NCBI GenBank assembly: GCA_014360905.1
Contig: JACIWW010000028.1
Coordinates: forward strand, 1-36,645
Direction of reading: 5' to 3'
Source: Chloroflexota bacterium
GTDB lineage: Bacteria > Chloroflexota > Anaerolineae > UBA2200
DNA length: 36,645 nt
The translations under genes were made by a program, and so were the position numbers. Below, piece by piece: positions 32,881 through 36,645 of this stretch. The notes below the pieces were generated by a model. That model was given only the letters and a program-made list of their open reading frames with translations. It was not told the DNA's origin and did not search any database. Within the stretch, counting starts at the first letter, position 1. Each line of letters opens with the position of its first letter.

Positions 32881-34025
32881 CCATGCGAGCACCTCCTCAT
32901 ACACCCGCACCAGCCGCGGAATAATCTTTGGCCAGGCATATTTCTCTACCACCTTGGCACGGCCGCGCTCGCCCATTTCTTGCCGACGGCGAGGATCGTC
33001 TAACAACATGCTGATCTTCTCCGCCAGCTCATGCGCATCCCCTGGCTGAACCAACAGTCCGTCTTCGCCATTGCTCACGACTGAGCGTACACCGGGCAGA
33101 TTGCTGGCAATAACCGGTTTTCCGCATGCCATGGCTTCCAGCAGCACCAAGCCAAAGGCTTCGCCCATCGTTGTAGAGGGGAGCACGAGCACGTCGCACA
33201 GGGCGTAGTGGGCAGGCAATTCTGTATCCGACACCTGACTACAGAAAATGACCTGCTCGTCTAATCCCAAGCGTAAGGCGCGCTGCTGATACGCCGGGCG
33301 CAGATTCCCTTCGCCGACTACCAATAGCCGGACATGTCTATTGCACACATAGATCAGTGATTGCAGCAGTACTGTCATTCCCTTGAAGAAATGGGCGCGG
33401 TCCAATGCAATGCCCCTACGAACAGGATCACGCGTTCATCTGTTGCCAGTCCATAGTGCGTGCGTAATGCCTTGGCATCTATGGCGGGATAGAAGCGGCC
33501 GGCATCCACGCCATTGGGTAGTTCGTCTACGGCTGCCGGCTTTGCCTGCAGCAACTCTCGCAGTCGTGAGGCACGAGCGTAATCCCATGAGGTGGCCAAT
33601 ACTCTGGCCGCTCGCTCCAAAATGTGCTTGCCCAGGATACGATAGTGCAGCTTTTCAAGAAGGCTTAGAAGGCCAGGAAAGAGCACATCCTGATGGTATG
33701 TGATAACATACGGCAAGCTATTTCTCATTGCTTTGTAGAAAATCAGCTCTGCACCAGAGTAAAACGGGTAGTGCAGGTGTATGAGATCAAACCCCTCGAG
33801 TTGCAGCAATCCGGGCAAAAGGGGCGCGTTGCCAATATGCAACCACGGCCGCAGGCGCTGCACCGTGATTTCCTGGGGGTAGACGGGCTGGCATGGTGGG
33901 TAATCGGCGGTGAACACCGTTACCTCATGTCCCAGGCGAGCCAGGCCGAGGGCGTTGTAATAACAAACTATGCCGGTGCCAGCGTAATGCGGGGGAAAGG
34001 TAGCGGTAACATGGGCGATACGCAC
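32872..34025 (-). pseudogene. GT4-family glycosyltransferase interrupted by a 5-bp tandem duplication
   Basis: The N-terminal frame (34025-33375) encodes MRIAHVTATFPPHYAGTGIV and reaches VILFVGAL before running into 10 nonsense residues. The C-terminal frame (to 32872) continues DRAHFFKGMTVLLQSL, VVGEGNLRPAYQ and the E-x7-E motif GEAFGLVLLEAMACGKPVIA. VGALDRAHFFKG is the usual donor-loop sequence of this subgroup. At the junction the plus strand has AATGC twice in tandem (33404-33413). Removing one copy restores one frame of 383 codons including the stop. So the gene is intact apart from this duplication. It could be a fixed mutation, an assembly error or a slippage switch. Confidence 0.88.
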
Positions 34026-34028
34026 GCC

Positions 34029-35141
34029 TTACCACCTAATCAAGGCCAGAGCCAGTTTGTGCAGGATGAAAAACAAAGGGTTCAAGACGAGGCCGGCTAG
34101 GCGTCCAACTAAGCTGGTATCTAACTGCTCATACGGGAGGCGGTATGCACAGTACCTGAGGAGATCGCGATCGGGCACTTTTCTCTGAGCTTGCACCTGC
34201 CTGCGCTTTCTCATCACTTCCTGCCAATGGGCCGCGATCCAGCGGTAGGCCCGGACTTTGTTACGCCAGTGCAGGTGGTCACGCAGCAGTGTAAAGGCCC
34301 AGGTCACCCCTTCGGCCAGAAGCAGCGCCGGCAGGAGGATGAGCAACGTCGCCCAGCGCAGCCCTTTGAGCAACATCAGATAGCGATTGCGCTCCTGATA
34401 GAAAGTCTTCAACGGGCCAAAACGCAGGGTATAGTCATGTAACACGATGGAGGAGGGGACATACAGGCAACGGTAGCCAGCCAGACACGCGCGCCAGGAG
34501 AGGTCCGTGTCCTCCATGTACAGGAAAAAAGCCTCGTCAAATCCGCCCAGCGCGGCGAAAAGATCACGGCGGATGGCGAAAGCTGCACCTGAGACTGCAC
34601 TCACTTCTTCCAAGTGTGGGAAAGCGTCGTACATCATGCCAAAGCCACGGCATAGCGTTAGCCCGGTATAATGCACCTCATTGCCGCAGGTGTTGATGCG
34701 TTCTGGATCAGCCAGCAACAAGATCTTAGGTGTGGCCAACCCAGCCTGGGGGTCCGCCTGTAGAGCTGCGATGAGCGCCTCCAACCATCCAGGCTTCACT
34801 ACCGTATCAGGGTTTAGGAATGCCAGGTATTGTCCCCGTGCGTATCGCGCTGCCGCATTGCAGCCTGGCCCAAATCCCAGGTTGGCTTGGTTGCAGATGA
34901 CCCTTACGCTGGGAAAGGCTCGCTGTGCATAGGACACGCTGTCGTCTGTGGAGGCATTGTCCACTAAAATAATCTCATGCGGAGGGAGGTTATTGCTCAG
35001 CAGCGAACGGAGGCATGCTTCTAAGTAATGCCTTCCGTTGTAGTTGACGATGATCACACTGACAAGGGGGTGTGCTTTTTCCCCGTGGGTTGGCATGAGG
35101 GCGGCATTGTGTTTGTCAGCAGGCATACCCCGGTGAGCCAT
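34029..35141 (-). CDS. GT2-family glycosyltransferase (rhamnosyltransferase-like)
   Basis: A 370-aa GT-A enzyme of the WbbL-like group. Motifs: VSVIIVNYNGRHYLEACLRSLL, HEIILVDNASTDDSV, NLGFGPGCNAAARYARGQYLAFLNPDTVV (metal-binding NPD in place of DxD, common in rhamnosyltransferases), AFAIRRDLFAALGGFDEAFFLYMEDTDLSWRA (ED acceptor-base motif). A hydrophobic segment near 275-300 (LRWATLLILLPALLLAEGVTWAF) gives membrane association. Start ATG 35141 or 35126; no strong ribosome site for either. Ends 3 bases before the broken GT4 gene. Donor dTDP-rhamnose is typical but no rml genes are in the window. Confidence 0.87.
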   Translation of the reverse strand: MAHRGMPADKHNAALMPTHGEKAHPLVSVIIVNYNGRHYLEACLRSLLSNNLPPHEIILVDNASTDDSVSYAQRAFPSVRVICNQANLGFGPGCNAAARYARGQYLAFLNPDTVVKPGWLEALIAALQADPQAGLATPKILLLADPERINTCGNEVHYTGLTLCRGFGMMYDAFPHLEEVSAVSGAAFAIRRDLFAALGGFDEAFFLYMEDTDLSWRACLAGYRCLYVPSSIVLHDYTLRFGPLKTFYQERNRYLMLLKGLRWATLLILLPALLLAEGVTWAFTLLRDHLHWRNKVRAYRWIAAHWQEVMRKRRQVQAQRKVPDRDLLRYCAYRLPYEQLDTSLVGRLAGLVLNPLFFILHKLALALIRW

Positions 35142-35156
35142 TGGTCGTATGCAGTG

Positions 35157-36086
35157 TCACTCTCGCTTTTGAACTAGTTCGAGGAGCAACGCGCGGAGAG
35201 TGTGCAAGGTAATGCCAGTGGAAAGGACCACGCTGCCAACGATGCACAGGAGCACAGCAAGCATGGCATAGCCAATGGCCAGTTCCTGTACTTTGCGATA
35301 GATGTCCACAACTCGATAGCCCCACCAGAGGCCAAAGAGCAGCATCGCCAGGCCAGGCACGCCGAAGAAGAGCAGCGGGCGGTGCTGGCCCATCAACTGG
35401 AGAATGCCGTTCAGTACTTCGAGCCCTTGGACAATGATGTTGCGTTTTGGGGCATCCGTGTAATTGACCGAGATGGGTACTTCCATGATTCTCAGGCCAA
35501 GTTCCTTGGCCAGGAATTGCATCTCTGATTCCACGGAGAAGCCACGAGCCCGGAGAACAATGCTGGCAAGGGCTTCCTCTGAGAAAGCCCGGAACCCGGT
35601 CTGGGAGTCGCTCACCCTCACTCCAGAACCCAGGTTGGAAGCCAGTGTTAGGGCATGCATTCCGAGAACGCGCAGGCGAGGGATATGGCTTCGCACGCCC
35701 AGAAAACGAGAACCCACCGCCATATCCGCTTTCCCTTCAAGCACTGGACGAAGGACCATCGGGATTTCCTTAGCCTGGTGCTGGCCATCGGCGTCTAGGA
35801 TCACTACTGCTTGCGGCAACAGCTTCCGCGCAGCGCGGAAACCGGTGCTCAGAGCAGCGCCCTTCCCCAGGTTCTGGGGGTGGCGGATGACCAGCGCTCC
35901 TGCCGCTTCCGCGATCTCCGCGGTAGCATCGGTCGAACCATCATCAACAACAATGACCACATCCACGTACTTGTGTACTTGCAGCACTACACTGCCAATA
36001 AAGCGCTCTTCGTTATGCGCAGGGATGATGGCTGCAGTCTTGACTTGAGGAATCTGTTCTGAGTCTTTTGCACTAGCTTCAGACAT
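35157..36086 (-). CDS. DPM1/GtrB-like polyprenyl-phosphate glycosyltransferase
   Basis: A 309-aa GT2 protein of the dolichol-phosphate mannose synthase type. GT-A domain: AAIIPAHNEERFIGSVV, VVIVVDDGSTDATAEIA, NLGKGAALSTGFRAA, VVILDADGQHQAKEIP (metal DxD), MAVGSRFLG and SQTGFRAFSEEA. Two membrane segments follow near 237-255 (LLFFGVPGLAMLLFGLWWGY) and 270-293 (AIGYAMLAVLLCIVGSVVL). It should move a sugar from NDP-sugar to polyprenyl phosphate on the inner face; the GT-C proteins of this locus are the likely users. It is the first gene of the long minus-strand locus, preceded by a strong promoter and a 240-base leader; its own ribosome site is weak. Confidence 0.88.
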   Translation of the reverse strand: MSEASAKDSEQIPQVKTAAIIPAHNEERFIGSVVLQVHKYVDVVIVVDDGSTDATAEIAEAAGALVIRHPQNLGKGAALSTGFRAARKLLPQAVVILDADGQHQAKEIPMVLRPVLEGKADMAVGSRFLGVRSHIPRLRVLGMHALTLASNLGSGVRVSDSQTGFRAFSEEALASIVLRARGFSVESEMQFLAKELGLRIMEVPISVNYTDAPKRNIIVQGLEVLNGILQLMGQHRPLLFFGVPGLAMLLFGLWWGYRVVDIYRKVQELAIGYAMLAVLLCIVGSVVLSTGITLHTLRALLLELVQKRE

Positions 36087-36327
36087 CGGCTAACTCTGAA
36101 ATCCTGCTTAATTGGGGTGAATACAAGGCAGGCTCCGCCGTTGTGTGCCTGCGTTGAAAAGCAGCACCGCTACATTTGCTGGGGCGTACTTCGAGGTCGC
36201 GGTGCTCTAAGTTGAGCATGCTCACCATCGTGGGAGCCCAGCCATGTTTTCGTATCCGAGGACAAGCGGCAGTCAGTGGCGGCTTTCTCCGGCACCTTCT
36301 ATTCAGATCTTTTCATCCGCTTGGTTA
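36087..36327 (-). other. Structured 5' leader of the glycan locus (no gene seen)
   Basis: Between the predicted transcription start (about 36327) and the first ATG (36086) are three inverted repeats: TGAGCATGCTCA, a perfect 12-base palindrome (36213-36224); AGCACCGC/GCGGTGCT, 8-base arms with a 28-base loop (36163-36170, 36199-36206); and GCAGGC/GCCTGC (36128-36133, 36147-36152). No open frame with a ribosome site is visible, and no T-run follows any stem on the minus strand. No known ops/JUMPstart sequence was recognised. It may be a regulatory leader. Confidence 0.5.
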
Positions 36328-36333
36328 GTGTAT

Positions 36334-36361
36334 ATTATAAATGGGTTTCATCGCAAGTCAA
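36334..36361 (-). promoter_or_regulatory. Near-consensus promoter of the 28-kb glycan locus
   Basis: On the minus strand TTGACT (36361-36356), a 16-base spacer and a perfect TATAAT (36339-36334) point toward the glycosyltransferase genes. No other signal of similar quality was noticed upstream of the first gene. Its -35 box ends 13 bases from the end of the neighbouring MITE. Confidence 0.72.
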
Positions 36362-36374
36362 AATACGACGCAAG

Positions 36375-36517
36375 GTAAGTGTTCAGATTAGGGCTAGGTT
36401 CAGTGGGTTGTGGATAGCTCGGCTTCTACTATTAGTGCCTAGCTATCGTGGCACTACTACATCTTGTGACATGAGCTTGCTCGCTTAAGATTCTTTACCT
36501 CAAATCTGAACAGTTAC
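36375..36517. mobile_element. 143-bp MITE with terminal inverted repeats and GCAAG flanks
   Basis: The left end GTAAGTGTTCAGATTAG and the reverse complement of the right end, GTAACTGTTCAGATTTG, match at 15 of 17 bases. Identical GCAAG pentamers flank it (36370-36374, 36518-36522), consistent with a target duplication. The interior has further small inverted pairs (GCTAGG/CCTAGC, GTGCC/GGCAC) and no gene of its own. The left terminus is nearly identical to the left end of the insertion sequence starting at 36523, its probable source of transposase. Confidence 0.7.
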
Positions 36518-36522
36518 GCAAG

Positions 36523-36645
36523 GTAATTGTTCAGATTAGGGCTAGCTGTGGTATACTGAGCACATGACACTGGAAGAAGAAGTCGTTGCCCTCCGTGCTG
36601 AGAACAATACTTTGCGCGCACAAGTAGCTGCCTTGCAAGAGGAGC
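36523..36645 (+). mobile_element. Left end of an insertion sequence, possibly IS66-like (cut by window edge)
   Basis: GTAATTGTTCAGATTAGGG at 36523-36541 matches the MITE terminus with one difference. Downstream an extended -10 (TGGTATACT, ending 36557) precedes the transposase-like start. The other end lies outside the window. GTAA-starting termini and a coiled-coil leader are known in the IS66 family, but the family call is tentative; a second GCAAG would be expected at the far end if it duplicated the same target. Confidence 0.6.
36564..36645 (+). CDS. N-terminus of a transposase-like protein (partial)
   Basis: ATG at 36564 opens a frame that leaves the window after 27 codons. The peptide MTLEEEVVALRAENNTLRAQ and onward is a heptad-patterned coiled coil (Leu every seventh position), as at the N-terminus of IS66-type TnpC transposases. 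No clear Shine-Dalgarno; an extended -10 box lies 7 bases ahead, so the mRNA would be nearly leaderless. The adjacent terminal repeat supports a mobile-element gene. Confidence 0.5.
   Translation, partial: MTLEEEVVALRAENNTLRAQVAALQEE

Noticed and set aside
36087-36327. Leader as a tRNA or known riboswitch
   Set aside because: The stems do not form a cloverleaf and no conserved riboswitch core was recognised; kept only as an unassigned structured leader.
36276-36488. 70-aa plus-strand open frame
   Set aside because: Crosses the strong minus-strand promoter and enters the MITE; no ribosome site, so treated as chance.
36368-36545. Two 30-bp near-identical direct repeats as a mini-CRISPR
   Set aside because: Only two copies, 148 bases apart; they are explained by the GCAAG flank plus the shared terminus of the MITE and the IS.

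Overview
The window is most likely a chromosomal segment of a Chloroflexota (Anaerolineae-like) bacterium. This rests on three things. The phosphoglucose isomerase has the N-terminal sequence style of the isomerase half of transaldolase/isomerase fusions known from that phylum. Gene boundaries carry degenerate short-word repeats that I associate with that phylum. A Wzx/Wzy-type glycan locus with GDP-heptose genes runs without any outer-membrane LPS core genes. The assignment is inference, not proof.

Layout. The left edge (2-115) holds the tail of a possible transposase. Positions 203-4526 are a short plus-strand operon: glucokinase, phosphoglucose isomerase and a beta-CASP/RNase J-like metallo-hydrolase. 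It converges on a minus-strand pair (7720 to 4561) encoding an O-antigen-ligase/Wzy-like protein with TPRs and a putative nucleotidyltransferase. At 7839-8210 a self-contained plus-strand cassette (consensus-like promoter, perfect palindromic operator over the -10, an 83-aa membrane protein, strong intrinsic terminator) is inserted against the direction of the surrounding genes.

From 36086 down to 8246 every gene is on the minus strand, mostly with 1-4 nt overlaps, forming one ~28 kb glycan assembly locus. In transcription order it has: a DPM1-like polyprenyl-phosphate glycosyltransferase and a GT2 enzyme; a GT4 gene broken by a 5-bp duplication; a degenerate methyltransferase and a zinc-ribbon methyltransferase; an alpha/alpha-toroid protein and a polysaccharide deacetylase; GT2 and GT4 enzymes and a GT-C-like membrane protein; a GT4, a methyltransferase, a Wzx flippase, another GT4 and another methyltransferase; a large secreted, membrane-anchored protein with Ca-binding-like repeats; two GT-C-like membrane proteins (one frameshifted) and a GT4; a complete four-gene GDP-D-glycero-alpha-D-manno-heptose pathway (hddC, hddA, gmhA, gmhB); and finally a YdcF-like protein, a DUF1616 protein and a CPBP protease.

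A near-consensus promoter (TTGACT-16-TATAAT, minus strand, 36361-36334) and a ~240-nt leader with three inverted repeats precede the first gene. Just upstream sit a 143-bp MITE flanked by GCAAG and the left end of a related insertion sequence whose transposase begins at 36564.

How it works together (inference). The hdd/gmh enzymes supply GDP-heptose. The cytoplasmic GT2/GT4 enzymes build a lipid-linked unit, which methyltransferases and the deacetylase may modify. Wzx flips it, and the Wzy/ligase protein polymerises or transfers it. The GT-C proteins probably use polyprenyl-phosphate sugars made by the DPM1-like enzyme. No initiating phosphoglycosyltransferase and no chain-length regulator are present in this window. 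No tRNA, rRNA or CRISPR array was seen.
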